A DNA stretch of 64,000 bases. It comes from Vibrio furnissii CIP 102972 (GTDB lineage Bacteria; Pseudomonadota; Gammaproteobacteria; Enterobacterales; Vibrionaceae). A program made the translations under genes and the position numbers. Under the pieces are notes generated by a model. That model was given only the letters and a program-made list of their open reading frames with translations. It made no database searches and was not told the origin of the DNA. The stretch covers positions 496,001 to 560,000 of the forward strand of contig NZ_ACZP01000013.1 of assembly GCF_000176175.1 (NCBI RefSeq), read 5' to 3'. This document shows, piece after piece, positions 9,606-18,141 of the stretch (its first letter is position 1; every line of letters begins with the position of its first letter).

Positions 9606-10180
9606 TGGATGGATACAACACCTCAGGTCATGTCTACAAAGTGGATGGTGAGATTATTTTGCGCACGGCGGATTTTGATGACGCTGCGCGCATCACGCAC
9701 TATTTCATTACCAACCGTGACTACCTCCAACCTTGGGAGCCCAAGCGTGAAGAGGCGTTTTTCTCAGAGCTAGGCTGGCAGCAACGCCTGATTAAGCTGC
9801 GAGAATTGCACAAAATGGCGCTGGGGTTTTATCTGTTGATTATCGATGCCGAGAGCGATGACATGCTGGGCACGATATCGTTCAGTAACATTTCACGCTT
9901 TCCATTTTATGCGTGCAATGTGGGGTATTCGTTGGCTGAACACGCTCAGGGCAAACACATCATGACGCGCGCGCTGAAGATGGCGTGCGACTACATGTTC
10001 AATGAGCAAAAGATGCACCGGGTGATGGCGTCTTACATGCCGCACAACACACGCAGTGAAGCGGTCTTGCAGCGGCTCGGTTTTGTCATTGAAGGTCATG
10101 CCAAAGACTATCTGTTGATCGATGGTCAATGGCAGGATCACAACCTCACCGCTTTGGTGAACCCCAACTGGAATGAATAA
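9605..10180 (+). CDS. RimJ/RimL-type GNAT N-acetyltransferase
   Basis: This 191-residue protein spans a GNAT fold of the RimJ subfamily, with the IILRTADFDDAARITHYF opening, a YSLAEHAQGKHIMTRAL acetyl-CoA-binding region and the NTRSEAVLQRLGF block shared with ribosomal-protein alanine acetyltransferases. The substrate may be a ribosomal protein N-terminus, but the family also includes enzymes for other amines, so this is inferred. Its ATG overlaps the tyrR stop codon and its own stop overlaps the next gene, so all are probably co-translated. Confidence 0.88.
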   Translation: MDGYNTSGHVYKVDGEIILRTADFDDAARITHYFITNRDYLQPWEPKREEAFFSELGWQQRLIKLRELHKMALGFYLLIIDAESDDMLGTISFSNISRFPFYACNVGYSLAEHAQGKHIMTRALKMACDYMFNEQKMHRVMASYMPHNTRSEAVLQRLGFVIEGHAKDYLLIDGQWQDHNLTALVNPNWNE

Positions 10181-10772
10181 CATGCCGTCACGAATGCAGC
10201 AGCAGTTGAACTTAGTGCTGGAATTGGATCGTCTCAAAACGGTGTTGCGTCGTACACGCGTGAAAAGTGCCGATGGCCGATTGGAAAACAGTGCCGAACA
10301 CAGCTGGCATGTGGCGATGATGGCGCTGTTGATGCAGGAACACGCCAACGCGCCCGTTGATATTCACCGCGTGATCAAGATGTTGTTGATGCACGACATG
10401 GTGGAGATTGATGCGGGCGACACCTTTGTTTACGATACCGCCGCGTCTGCACAACAAGCTGAAAAAGAACTCGCTGCCGCGCAGCGTCTGTTTGGTATGT
10501 TGCCTGCCGACCAAGGCGAAGAACTGTTTGGCTTGTGGCGTGAATTTGAAGCGGCACAATCGGCGGACGCCAAGTTTGCCAAAGCACTGGATCGCCTGAT
10601 CCCGATGATGTTGAATTATCATAATCAGGGCCAGAGTTGGATCGAAAATGGCGTGTCTCGCCAACAAGCACTGACCGTGAACCGTCGCATTGACGAGGGT
10701 TCACATGCGCTGTGGGAATACGCACAGCAAATGATTGAACATGCCACCGAACAAGGTTGGCTTAAAGCCTGA
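10173..10772 (+). CDS. HD-domain phosphohydrolase, YfbR/HDDC2-like
   Basis: This protein of about 199 residues carries an HD-domain metal-binding set: His in AEHSWHVAMMA, then the HD pair in LLMHDMVEIDAGD, with a further Asp in ALDRLIPM. Relatives are 5'-deoxynucleotidases that act on dNMPs; this activity is inferred from the fold. The start overlaps the acetyltransferase stop by 8 bases. An ATG at 10182 is an alternative start with more natural spacing to an upstream GGA. Confidence 0.87.
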   Translation: MNNMPSRMQQQLNLVLELDRLKTVLRRTRVKSADGRLENSAEHSWHVAMMALLMQEHANAPVDIHRVIKMLLMHDMVEIDAGDTFVYDTAASAQQAEKELAAAQRLFGMLPADQGEELFGLWREFEAAQSADAKFAKALDRLIPMMLNYHNQGQSWIENGVSRQQALTVNRRIDEGSHALWEYAQQMIEHATEQGWLKA

Positions 10773-10782
10773 AGGACATTTC

Positions 10783-11259
10783 ATGTCGTATTTGCCTTTG
10801 GATCAGTACCAAAGAAAATGGATTTTTACTCATCAGTCTATGCCCGTTCCGGCGCAGGACCTCGAACAGATTAAACCCATGTCCCAGATGCGCGCCGCGC
10901 AGTTTTGGAAAGAAAACTTAAGCCCACAAAGTCCGGACGCAGAACGTTTTAGTTCGCAGGATTGGCCAAGCAAAGCCAGTAATTGGTGCGCGGAAGTGGA
11001 TTGGATGAGCGAGTGGGAGAGTGATGACCCTGCGCTGCCCCAAGCTATTCTGGAGCACATGGATTGGCAAGATGACGTGACCGTGTATTTTTGCTATGAA
11101 AAATACAACGTGATTGAGACCAAATGGTCGGTCTTCAAACGTCATTGGAAAAACTTCCTGTTTTACGATGATGGCCCCATTCTGCTGGGGCGCCGCCGCC
11201 AACAAGCCTTGTGGTTTCATACCGATGGCACGGTCAAAATTGGCCAACACAACGATTAA
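10783..11259 (+). CDS. DUF2947 family protein
   Basis: This 158-residue soluble protein is rich in Trp and acidic residues and matches the Vibrio DUF2947 family, including the conserved stretches YQRKWIFTHQSMPVP and FKRHWKNFLFYDDGP. No function is known. I chose the ATG at 10783 because GAAGGA lies 6 bases upstream; the frame is open to an ATG at 10735 inside the HD gene. It is the last gene of the tyrR-proximal run and ends at a strong terminator. Confidence 0.88.
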   Translation: MSYLPLDQYQRKWIFTHQSMPVPAQDLEQIKPMSQMRAAQFWKENLSPQSPDAERFSSQDWPSKASNWCAEVDWMSEWESDDPALPQAILEHMDWQDDVTVYFCYEKYNVIETKWSVFKRHWKNFLFYDDGPILLGRRRQQALWFHTDGTVKIGQHND

Positions 11260-11263
11260 CAAA

Positions 11264-11287
11264 AAACCGGCTCGCGCCGGTTTTTTT
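11264..11287 (+). terminator. rho-independent terminator after DUF2947 gene
   Basis: AAACCGGC and GCCGGTTT form a perfect 8-bp stem around the loop TCGC, ending in seven T. The flanking A-run means it may also act on the opposite strand, for the convergent rhtA gene. Confidence 0.9.
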
Positions 11288-11336
11288 ATCGGGTTTAGAA
11301 GCGGTTGCAGGTTTTTGCAACCGCACGTTGTCACGA

Positions 11337-12215
11337 TTATTCCTGCGTGATGACGACTTTTCTTTTTGTCGCAGAGAGCGTGCTGCCCATCGACGCGCTG
11401 ATGATCAGCAAAATTGCTGCCCATTGCGACCAAGCAAGTGTTTCCCCCAGAATCACTAGGCCAGCCATAGCGGCAATCGCCGGTTCTAAACTCATCATCA
11501 CGCTAAAATGCTGCGTCGATAAACGGCTCAGCGCCATCATCTCTAAGCTGTAAGGCAGGGCGCTCGACAGCACCGCGATGGTCAATGCCATGGGTAAAAT
11601 CGACCACGTAAACAGCGGGCCAGTCGCTAAACTGGCGCCAATCGGAAAGTAAATCACGGCGGCAATGGACAAGCCAATCGCCACGGTTGCGCCGCCGGAA
11701 CCCACCGAGCCCGCACGCTGACCAAACCAAATGTATCCCGCCCAGCACCCCCCGGCCGCCAGTGCCAGTGCCACACCAATCGGATCGAGCGCATCGACGC
11801 CAGACATGTCCGGCAGCAGCAACGCCAGCCCCGCCACAGCAAGGGCAATCCAAATGAAGTCGCGTTTTTGGCGGGACGACAGCAACGCAAGCATCAAGGG
11901 GCCGGTAAATTCGAGCGCGACGCCAATGCCCAATGGAATCCGTTCCAGTGCAAAGTAAAACGACATCTGCATGCCGCCCAAACTTAAACCGTACACCAAC
12001 ATGGCACGCCATTGCGGCACACTCAGGCGCAAACGCCAAGGCCGGAAAATCATCACCAGAATGAGCGCAGACAGCGCGATGCGCAGTGCAACCGTGCCGC
12101 CAACACCGACGACCGGGAAGAACTGTTTTGCAATCGACGCACCGGATTGAATGGTCACCATGGCGCACAACAGGCAACCAACAGCAAGCAACACCGGGGA
12201 TTTGTTCAAAGACAT
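11337..12215 (-). CDS. rhtA: threonine/homoserine exporter RhtA (EamA/DMT family)
   Basis: This 292-residue membrane protein is built from two EamA repeats with about ten helices. Similarity to E. coli RhtA is visible along the whole length: the block around LGIGVALEFTGPL, the GQRAG turn, ALPYSLEMMAL and the end SASMGSTL. It exports threonine, homoserine and similar amino acids across the inner membrane. The start is placed at ATG 12215, in-frame with a weaker TTG nine bases upstream. It is transcribed away from the DASS transporter gene. Confidence 0.9.
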   Translation of the reverse strand: MSLNKSPVLLAVGCLLCAMVTIQSGASIAKQFFPVVGVGGTVALRIALSALILVMIFRPWRLRLSVPQWRAMLVYGLSLGGMQMSFYFALERIPLGIGVALEFTGPLMLALLSSRQKRDFIWIALAVAGLALLLPDMSGVDALDPIGVALALAAGGCWAGYIWFGQRAGSVGSGGATVAIGLSIAAVIYFPIGASLATGPLFTWSILPMALTIAVLSSALPYSLEMMALSRLSTQHFSVMMSLEPAIAAMAGLVILGETLAWSQWAAILLIISASMGSTLSATKRKVVITQE

Positions 12216-12349
12216 AGACACCAAAAATAAATATGAAACAGGAGGCGCAGCGATTATGCCCCAAATTATGTGTGGTGAATAGAAGCCGCCGTTTCATTTA
12301 TTTGACGGCCGCGAAAAGGGCGATATTTGCTAGCTGGAACGCACTTTTG

Positions 12350-12370
12350 AGCACTGCTTTTCAAAGTGCT
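12350..12370 (+). promoter_or_regulatory. inverted repeat in the rhtA / DASS-transporter divergent promoter region
   Basis: AGCACT and AGTGCT face each other across nine bases, midway between the two divergent genes. It may be an operator or a small hairpin; no regulator can be named. The rest of the 280-base gap holds no other feature I can support. Confidence 0.3.
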
Positions 12371-12495
12371 GTTAATCATTGATCTAACGCCAAACTTTTG
12401 TTTTTTGCTGCCTGATAATGAATCCATTCGTTTGGAAAATCTGATTCAAGGCAGGGTGTTTTTTTCGCCGTGCTAAACCCTCAGGAAGAGAGCTT

Positions 12496-13917
12496 ATGAT
12501 TCGCCACTACCTCAAATACATTATCCCCATCATGGTGCCATTGTTGGTGTTAGCGTTGCCCCTCAGCGCGTTTCCGTTTGACGGGCTTACCATCATTCAG
12601 CAACGGGTGATTGCAATCTTCTTGCTGGCAGCCTTGCTGTGGGTGTTTGAGCCGATTCCGATTTATGCCACGTCGGTGGTGATCATTGTGCTTGAGTTAT
12701 TGATGTTGTCGGACAAAGGCTTGGTGCTGTTTCGCTTGAATCAATCGGCGCCGGAATTTGGTGGCTTATTGCATTACAGCGACATCATGGCGACGTTCGC
12801 CAGCCCGATCATCATGCTGTTTTTGGGGGGATTCTTCTTAGCCATGGCGGCGACCAAATACCGCTTGGACGTCAACTTGGCGCGGGTGCTGCTCAAGCCG
12901 TTTGGTCAAAATCCTAAATACGTGATGCTCGGATTGATGCTGATCACCGGCGTGTTCTCGATGTTTATGTCGAATACGGCAACCACCGCCATGATGTTGT
13001 CAATCCTGACGCCGGTTATTGCAGTCTTTGGCCCTAAAGACCCAGGTCGCATTGCGTTTGCCTTATGTATTCCCGTGGCAGCCAACATTGGTGGGATTGG
13101 CACGCCAATCGGCACGCCGCCGAACGCCATTGCGCTGAAATATCTGGTGGGCGAAAACCTGATTACCTTTGGTCAATGGATGGCGTTTGGTGTGCCGTTT
13201 GTGATCATCTTGATGACGCTGGCGTGGTTCCTGATTGGCTTTATGTATAAAGCGGAGCAGACCCAAATTGAACTCAGCATCAAAGGCAAATTCCTGAAAA
13301 CACCGAAAGCGCTCGTGGTGTACGCGACGTTTGCTGTCACCATCATCATGTGGCTGATGGGGTCGTTACACGGCATGAACTCGTATACGGTGGCGTTGAT
13401 CCCGGTCGCAGTGTTCTCGGTGACCGGCATCATCAACAAAGAAGATTTGAAGAAAATTTCGTGGGATGTTCTGTGGCTGGTGTCCGGCGGGATCGCGCTC
13501 GGATTGGCGCTCGACAAAACAGGCCTTGCCGAATTGATGGTGAACAGCATTCCGTTTGATCAATTCTCGCCCTATGTGGTGCTGTTTGGGGCCGCGTTCT
13601 TGTGTTTGTTGATGGCCAACTTTATGTCACACACAGCGACTGCCAACTTGCTGATGCCAATCATGGCGGCACTCGGTGCATCGATGGCTTCATTGGTGCC
13701 GCTTGGCGGCGAAGTGACCTTGATCCTGGTTGTGACCTTTGCCGCATCATTGGGGATGTCACTGCCGATCAGTACGCCGCCTAACGCGCTGGCACACGCC
13801 ACGGGTCATGTGCAGAGTAGCCAAATGGCACGCATTGGCGTGATCTTAGGGGTAGTCGGCGTGTTGCTGAGCTTTGTGATGGTGTGGCTGCTGCATGTGC
13901 TGGGCCACATTGGTTAA
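12496..13917 (+). CDS. SLC13/DASS-family sodium:carboxylate symporter
   Basis: This 473-residue transporter has about 11 membrane segments. The two carboxylate-binding motifs of the DASS family are present: SNT at residues 159-161 and an SHT variant at 378-380, followed by conserved GTPIGTPPNA and ISTPPNALA loops. It should import di- or tricarboxylates with sodium; VcINDY is the structural model of the family. The His in the second motif, instead of Asn, may alter substrate choice (citrate-type carriers vary here), but this is inference. It lies 60 bases before a two-component pair that may regulate it. Confidence 0.9.
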   Translation: MIRHYLKYIIPIMVPLLVLALPLSAFPFDGLTIIQQRVIAIFLLAALLWVFEPIPIYATSVVIIVLELLMLSDKGLVLFRLNQSAPEFGGLLHYSDIMATFASPIIMLFLGGFFLAMAATKYRLDVNLARVLLKPFGQNPKYVMLGLMLITGVFSMFMSNTATTAMMLSILTPVIAVFGPKDPGRIAFALCIPVAANIGGIGTPIGTPPNAIALKYLVGENLITFGQWMAFGVPFVIILMTLAWFLIGFMYKAEQTQIELSIKGKFLKTPKALVVYATFAVTIIMWLMGSLHGMNSYTVALIPVAVFSVTGIINKEDLKKISWDVLWLVSGGIALGLALDKTGLAELMVNSIPFDQFSPYVVLFGAAFLCLLMANFMSHTATANLLMPIMAALGASMASLVPLGGEVTLILVVTFAASLGMSLPISTPPNALAHATGHVQSSQMARIGVILGVVGVLLSFVMVWLLHVLGHIG

Positions 13918-13977
13918 CGATCGGTGGTGAACGCACCAGAGTGAAACGTCCGTGAAACACAGTCAGTGGTTAAGTGA

Positions 13978-15312
13978 ATGAACACACAGATGCACGCATT
14001 GGTTTTGCGCTATTTCTCCAGCCCGGAACGCACGCTGCGCCTTGACAGTGGCGCAGTGGTGCTGGAACAAAACGGCTACAACGACCGCCTTTACTATGTG
14101 CGGTCGGGGGAGTTGACGGGCCATTATCAAGAGAAAGAGGGCAAGTCGATTCGCGTTTTTTCCGCGTCGCAAGGCGCGTTCATCGGGGTGCACAGTTTCT
14201 TTTCGGGCAACTGGTTGGCATCGTCAACGGTGGTGGCGCAAAGTGAGGTGGAACTTGGCTGGATCGATCGCCGCACGCCAGTGGTCGATGAAGCCGATTA
14301 CGGCCCGCTCAGCACGCAATTCATGCCGGTGATGGTTGCTGAGCTGAATCGTCGTCAACGCCGTGCGATGCAGGAATCGGTCGCCAAAGAAAAAGCTTTG
14401 GAGCGCCTGCATACCGCCGAGCAGATGACGACTTTGGGTCAACTGGCTGCCGGGATTGCGCATGAATTGAATAACGCGATTGGCGTGGTGAGTAGCAAAA
14501 CCGAACGCTTGGAAACCTTGTTTTTAGAGCTGTTGGAAGAAGTACACCCCGAAGCGAGCCAATTTTTTGATTTTGGCTTAATGCATGGGCAGAAAGTGTC
14601 ATCCAGCGAAGCGCGCGAACGGGGCTTGCGTTTTGAGCAGCAATATCATTTGCCGCGCAATGTGGCGCGTGAATTGGCACGTGCGGTGCCAGAACAGGCG
14701 TTGTCATCCCATTGGTTGAAGAACCCGCACTTGGCGATTCGCTACTGGCAAATGGGGCGGGACTTGCACGACTTGCGTTTGGCTTCTAAACATACGGTAG
14801 GCATTGTGAAGTCGGTGAAGCAACTTGGCCGCACAGAAATCAATTTAGATGAAGACCTCGATCTGAACGATACGCTCAACCGAGCGTTGGCGCTGTTGCA
14901 AAGCGACTTACGCCGCGTGTCGGTGCGCATGCGTCCGGGGATTCTGTCGGTGATCAAAGGCTCGGTCACGGAGTGGGTTCAGGTGTGGGTGAACATCATC
15001 AAAAATGCCTGCGATGCCATGCAGACCACCGCTGATCCGGCCATCGATATTCATACCCGATACAGCAAACAGCGGCTCTTCATTACGGTCGCCAACAACG
15101 GCCCAGAAATTGACGAGGCAACTCGAAGAAAGATATTTCAACCCAGCTTTACCACCAAGAAAGACGGCTTGTCGTTTGGCTTGGGGCTGGGGCTCGCCAT
15201 CGTGAAACGGATTGTCTCTAGTAACGGCGGCACGATTGTGGTGAAAAGCAATCACGACACCACCATTTTTAGGATCAAACTACCTGTCGAGGATGACTAT
15301 GGAGAAGCTTAA
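13978..15312 (+). CDS. sensor histidine kinase with cyclic-nucleotide-binding-like N-domain
   Basis: This 444-residue soluble protein begins with a cNMP-binding-type beta-barrel (about residues 10-115: LRLDSGAVVLEQNGYNDRLYYVRSGELTG). A linker follows, then an H-box AAGIAHELNNAIG with phospho-acceptor His162. A segment of roughly 100 residues separates this from a second helix (ASKHTVGIVKSVKQLGR, near 275) that looks like the other arm of the dimerisation hairpin. A HATPase domain closes the protein (N-box IIKNACDAM, G-boxes near 390-405). The barrel lacks an obvious RxA phosphate-binding cassette, so the ligand is uncertain. Overlap with the next gene shows that the receiver protein is its partner. 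Confidence 0.88.
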   Translation: MNTQMHALVLRYFSSPERTLRLDSGAVVLEQNGYNDRLYYVRSGELTGHYQEKEGKSIRVFSASQGAFIGVHSFFSGNWLASSTVVAQSEVELGWIDRRTPVVDEADYGPLSTQFMPVMVAELNRRQRRAMQESVAKEKALERLHTAEQMTTLGQLAAGIAHELNNAIGVVSSKTERLETLFLELLEEVHPEASQFFDFGLMHGQKVSSSEARERGLRFEQQYHLPRNVARELARAVPEQALSSHWLKNPHLAIRYWQMGRDLHDLRLASKHTVGIVKSVKQLGRTEINLDEDLDLNDTLNRALALLQSDLRRVSVRMRPGILSVIKGSVTEWVQVWVNIIKNACDAMQTTADPAIDIHTRYSKQRLFITVANNGPEIDEATRRKIFQPSFTTKKDGLSFGLGLGLAIVKRIVSSNGGTIVVKSNHDTTIFRIKLPVEDDYGEA

Positions 15313-15772
15313 TATCATTTGCGTCGATGACCAGCGAGAAGTGCTGAGCGCGGTGTTACAAGATCTCGAACCGCTGGCAAACTGGCTGAACATTGAAGAT
15401 TGTGAGTCGGCTTATGAAGTGCTCGATTTGATGGACGATCTCGATGCGCAGGGGGAACACATTGCGCTGATCATTTCTGACCACGTGATGCCGGGCAAAA
15501 CGGGCGTTGATTTGCTCACGGAAGTCGCGCAAGACTCGCGTTTCAGAGGCACGAAAAAAGTATTGCTCACAGGGCAAGCGACGCACACCGACACGATCAA
15601 TGCGATCAATACGGCTGGCATTGATCGCTATTTCGAAAAGCCTTGGCACGCCAAGACGCTGGTTGAGTGCGTGCGCAGCCTCGTGACCGAATATGTGTTT
15701 GAGCAAGGCATGGATTACACGGAATGGCATCACGAGCTGGACCAGAAAATCGTGCTGGCCCGTTTACGATGA
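15299..15772 (+). CDS. single-domain response regulator
   Basis: This 157-residue receiver domain has acidic residues Asp10/Asp11, phospho-acceptor Asp61 in IISDHVMPG, a Thr in LLTGQAT and the FEKPW Lys block typical of c-di-GMP-type receivers. There is no output domain beyond a short C-terminal helix, so it must act by protein contact or phosphotransfer. The ATG at 15299 has GAGG 6 bases upstream; the ATG at 15293 is too close to that site. It overlaps the kinase gene by 14 bases. Confidence 0.88.
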   Translation: MEKLNIICVDDQREVLSAVLQDLEPLANWLNIEDCESAYEVLDLMDDLDAQGEHIALIISDHVMPGKTGVDLLTEVAQDSRFRGTKKVLLTGQATHTDTINAINTAGIDRYFEKPWHAKTLVECVRSLVTEYVFEQGMDYTEWHHELDQKIVLARLR

Positions 15773-15781
15773 GGCCCGCCG

Positions 15782-16723
15782 TTACATCACCTGACTGTAA
15801 CGTTGGGAGATGATGTTTTTCACCTGACGCATGCGCTGTTCACATTTCGCCTGAAGGAATTGGTGCAGCGCGCGCGTCGCGTGATTGAGCAAGCGCTTGT
15901 CAGCGCAAACCAAGTAGACCGGACACGGTTCCGATTGCCAATCGGGCATCAGGGGCACCAGCCGACCATCAATGATGTCCTGACTCACATCCAACAAGGA
16001 TTTGTACGCCACACCGCGACCATTGATCGCCCAGCGGCGCACCACATCGCCATCGTTCGCACTGCGTTTACTTTTCACCACCACCGTGTCTGTTTCCCCC
16101 TCTTTCCAAAACGTCCATCGGTTGTGATACGTGTCAGACAGCATAAAACAGAGGCAGTGATGCGCCAGTAAATCGCTGGGTTTGGCGATGGCAGGTTTGT
16201 TCGACACATAGTCGGGGCTGGCACAAACAATGCGCGTGTTGCACGTGCAAATGGGCAATGCGACAAAGTTGGAATCTGGCGGTGTGCCGTAGCGAATCGC
16301 CAAATCGATCGGGCGGTGATACAAGTTGGTGATGCCGTCGGAGAGATCCAAATTGATCGAAATGTTGGGGTACAGTTCGGCAAATTCATCCAGCCATGTC
16401 AGCAGTTGATTGCGGCCAAAATCGGACGGCGCGGAGAGGTTGAGCGTGCCGGAAATGTCTCCTTGCGCTTGCGCGATTTGATCGAGCCCTTCTTGAATGG
16501 TGCTGAGCGCAGTTTGGGTTTTTTGCAGCAGAATGTCGCCTTCATGGGTTAAGCGTAAGCTGCGCGTGGAGCGGACAAACAGCGCGAATCCCAACTGGGC
16601 TTCTAAACGTTTGATGGTGGCACTGATGGCTGCCGGCGTCACATCTAAACTGTGCGCGGCTTGAGAGAAACTGCCCTGACGAGCGGTTTCAACGAAAATA
16701 TTGAGATCGTTTAACGCTTTCAT
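15782..16723 (-). CDS. LysR-family transcriptional regulator
   Basis: This 313-residue regulator has an N-terminal winged helix (LNIFVETARQGSFSQAAHSL and TPAAISATIKRLEAQLG) and a periplasmic-binding-fold effector domain from about residue 90. It resembles the CrgA/DmlR subgroup. The ATG at 16723 starts the canonical LysR N-terminus; the open frame extends 22 codons further without a plausible start. The target is unknown. A hairpin separates it from the monooxygenase and nitroreductase genes upstream on the same strand. It converges with the response-regulator gene with a 9-base gap. Confidence 0.9.
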   Translation of the reverse strand: MKALNDLNIFVETARQGSFSQAAHSLDVTPAAISATIKRLEAQLGFALFVRSTRSLRLTHEGDILLQKTQTALSTIQEGLDQIAQAQGDISGTLNLSAPSDFGRNQLLTWLDEFAELYPNISINLDLSDGITNLYHRPIDLAIRYGTPPDSNFVALPICTCNTRIVCASPDYVSNKPAIAKPSDLLAHHCLCFMLSDTYHNRWTFWKEGETDTVVVKSKRSANDGDVVRRWAINGRGVAYKSLLDVSQDIIDGRLVPLMPDWQSEPCPVYLVCADKRLLNHATRALHQFLQAKCEQRMRQVKNIISQRYSQVM

Positions 16724-16777
16724 ATCGTGTCGCAAGTGGCGATAGCTGGGCGTATCACACCATAATTGATTGGCGAT

Positions 16778-16817
16778 GAAAAGCGCCATTTCCGATGAGG
16801 GGATGAAAACGGCGCTT
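16778..16817 (-). terminator. probable terminator of the nitroreductase/monooxygenase unit
   Basis: AAGCGCC (16781-16787) pairs with GGCGCTT (16811-16817) around a 23-base loop; read on the minus strand it ends in TTTTC. The long loop makes it a weak call. Confidence 0.45.
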
Positions 16818-16831
16818 AGAGAATAGCGAGA

Positions 16832-17128
16832 TTAAGCGAGGAACTTAAGCTGGCGCGGCTGCAAATATTCAATCCAGCCTTTGTCTTGGGTTAATGCCAC
16901 GAAGTGCTGAAAATGCTCGGTTTGTTCGTGTTGAGCCAATGCCGCTTCAGAACACCAAATTTCCTGCATCACAAACAGACCAGGAATGGATTCATCTTGA
17001 AACAGTTCGTATTGGCAGCAGCCATCTTCATTGCGTGACGGTTCAAGCAGCGCGCGCAAGGCCTGCTCCAGATTTTCTTCTTGTCCGTGGTTGGCTTTGA
17101 TTTCAGCCATCAAATGTATTGTTGCCAT
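16832..17128 (-). CDS. antibiotic-biosynthesis-monooxygenase (ABM) domain protein
   Basis: This 98-residue single-domain protein has the ABM ferredoxin-like fold signature: MATIHLMAEIKANHG, LEQALRALLEPSRNEDGCCQYELF and the helix ending TEHFQHF. Relatives are small cofactor-free quinol monooxygenases such as YgiN. The ATG follows the nfsB stop by a single base, so the two are translationally coupled. A joint role in quinone or nitro-compound redox handling is inferred from this coupling. Confidence 0.88.
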   Translation of the reverse strand: MATIHLMAEIKANHGQEENLEQALRALLEPSRNEDGCCQYELFQDESIPGLFVMQEIWCSEAALAQHEQTEHFQHFVALTQDKGWIEYLQPRQLKFLA

Positions 17129-17129
17129 G

Positions 17130-17783
17130 TTAGCACTCCGTGATGATTTCAGTTTCTGGCCAGCGCGATTTTGGCAGCTTGGCATTAAAGTCGTCTTCTG
17201 CGCGGTAACCCAATGGCACCACCACCACGCTGGTCAAGCCTTTTTCACGCAGGCCAAATTCTTCATCCAGCACTTTAAAGTCGACCCCTTCGATAGGCAC
17301 TGCGTCAATCCCCAAAGTGGACACGCCCAGCAGAACGGTTCCCACGTTCAGGTAAACTTGTTTTTCCATCCAGTGCTGTGCATCTTTCAGGTCAAAACGG
17401 TGCATGTTGACAAAGAACGAGCGGCCATTGTGCATGCCTTGTTTGGCGTCTGCGTTGGCAAAGCGGCCATCTTGGTCTTCCACTTCAAGAAGATTGAGCA
17501 AGTACTCTTCGTCGATGTTGGTTTTGGCACAGAACACCAACACGTGAGACGCATTCAAAATTTTGGCTTCGTTGAAGATGTAGCGATCGTGCGCAGATTT
17601 GGCGATACGTTGTTTGCCTTCTTCTGTGCTGGCAAGAATAAAGTGCCAAGGCTGTGAGTTGGTGCTGGATGGGCTAAAACGAATCAGCTCTTTAATCGCT
17701 TCAATGTGTTCATCGCTGATGCGCTTTGTGGCATCGAACGATTTCGTCGAATAACGAGATTTTGCGTGAGCAGTAATATTCAT
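17130..17783 (-). CDS. nfsB: oxygen-insensitive NAD(P)H nitroreductase
   Basis: This 217-residue flavoprotein has the same length as E. coli NfsB. Typical blocks are [23 protein letters not shown] (FMN phosphate contact) and VVVPLGYR near the C-terminus. It reduces nitroaromatics and quinones by two electrons using NAD(P)H and FMN. It is the first gene of a two-gene minus-strand unit with the ABM protein. Confidence 0.9.
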   Translation of the reverse strand: MNITAHAKSRYSTKSFDATKRISDEHIEAIKELIRFSPSSTNSQPWHFILASTEEGKQRIAKSAHDRYIFNEAKILNASHVLVFCAKTNIDEEYLLNLLEVEDQDGRFANADAKQGMHNGRSFFVNMHRFDLKDAQHWMEKQVYLNVGTVLLGVSTLGIDAVPIEGVDFKVLDEEFGLREKGLTSVVVVPLGYRAEDDFNAKLPKSRWPETEIITEC

Positions 17784-17890
17784 GGATTGTTCTCATTGGA
17801 CAGTGATTGGCCCAAAAGATAACGTCTTGATGAATAGGGAAAAAGAGTGTTTAGCTTGAAGGACTTTCAAAAAATTTTTGAAAATCGAAT

Positions 17891-17921
17891 CCGCGATGGA
17901 CGTCAATCGTCGCCATCGCGG
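17891..17921 (-). terminator. strong hairpin after the NqrM-like gene
   Basis: CCGCGATGG (17891-17899) pairs with CCATCGCGG (17913-17921), extended inside by GACG/CGTC. It lies just 3' of the minus-strand NqrM-like gene and is followed on that strand by ATTCGATTTTC, so it probably terminates that transcript. Confidence 0.65.
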
Positions 17922-17928
17922 GGTTGTG

Positions 17929-18132
17929 TTAGGGTTTGTCGCTGGGTTCTTGGATCTGATACAGCTTCGATTGGTGCGCATCGCAGGTGGTGTCGCAATC
18001 GCACACTTTGTCGACACCAACGCTCGACAAGCCGCCGCAACTGCCTTGAATGGGTTTACGGCGCATCAATACGCCGATACTCATCAACACCACCAAGATG
18101 AGAAACAGACCAAAAGCGAGTAGGTAAGTCAT
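17929..18132 (-). CDS. NqrM-like small membrane cysteine protein
   Basis: This 67-residue protein has one N-terminal membrane helix (about residues 2-22) followed by a cysteine cluster: C32 in QGSCGGL and C44, C46, C50 in VCDCDTTCD. This is the layout of NqrM, the factor needed to place the iron centre in the Na+-translocating NADH:quinone oxidoreductase. NqrM is normally encoded after apbE at the nqr operon; here it lies 9 bases downstream of a NifX-like gene with no nqr genes visible. It may be a relocated or second copy with another client. Confidence 0.8.
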   Translation of the reverse strand: MTYLLAFGLFLILVVLMSIGVLMRRKPIQGSCGGLSSVGVDKVCDCDTTCDAHQSKLYQIQEPSDKP

Positions 18133-18141
18133 CGATTGTCC

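Noticed and set aside
11503..12297. 264-codon minus-strand frame overlapping rhtA
   Set aside because: It shares the strand with rhtA but is in another frame; it is Cys/His/Arg-rich and unlike a membrane protein, while the rhtA frame matches E. coli RhtA throughout.
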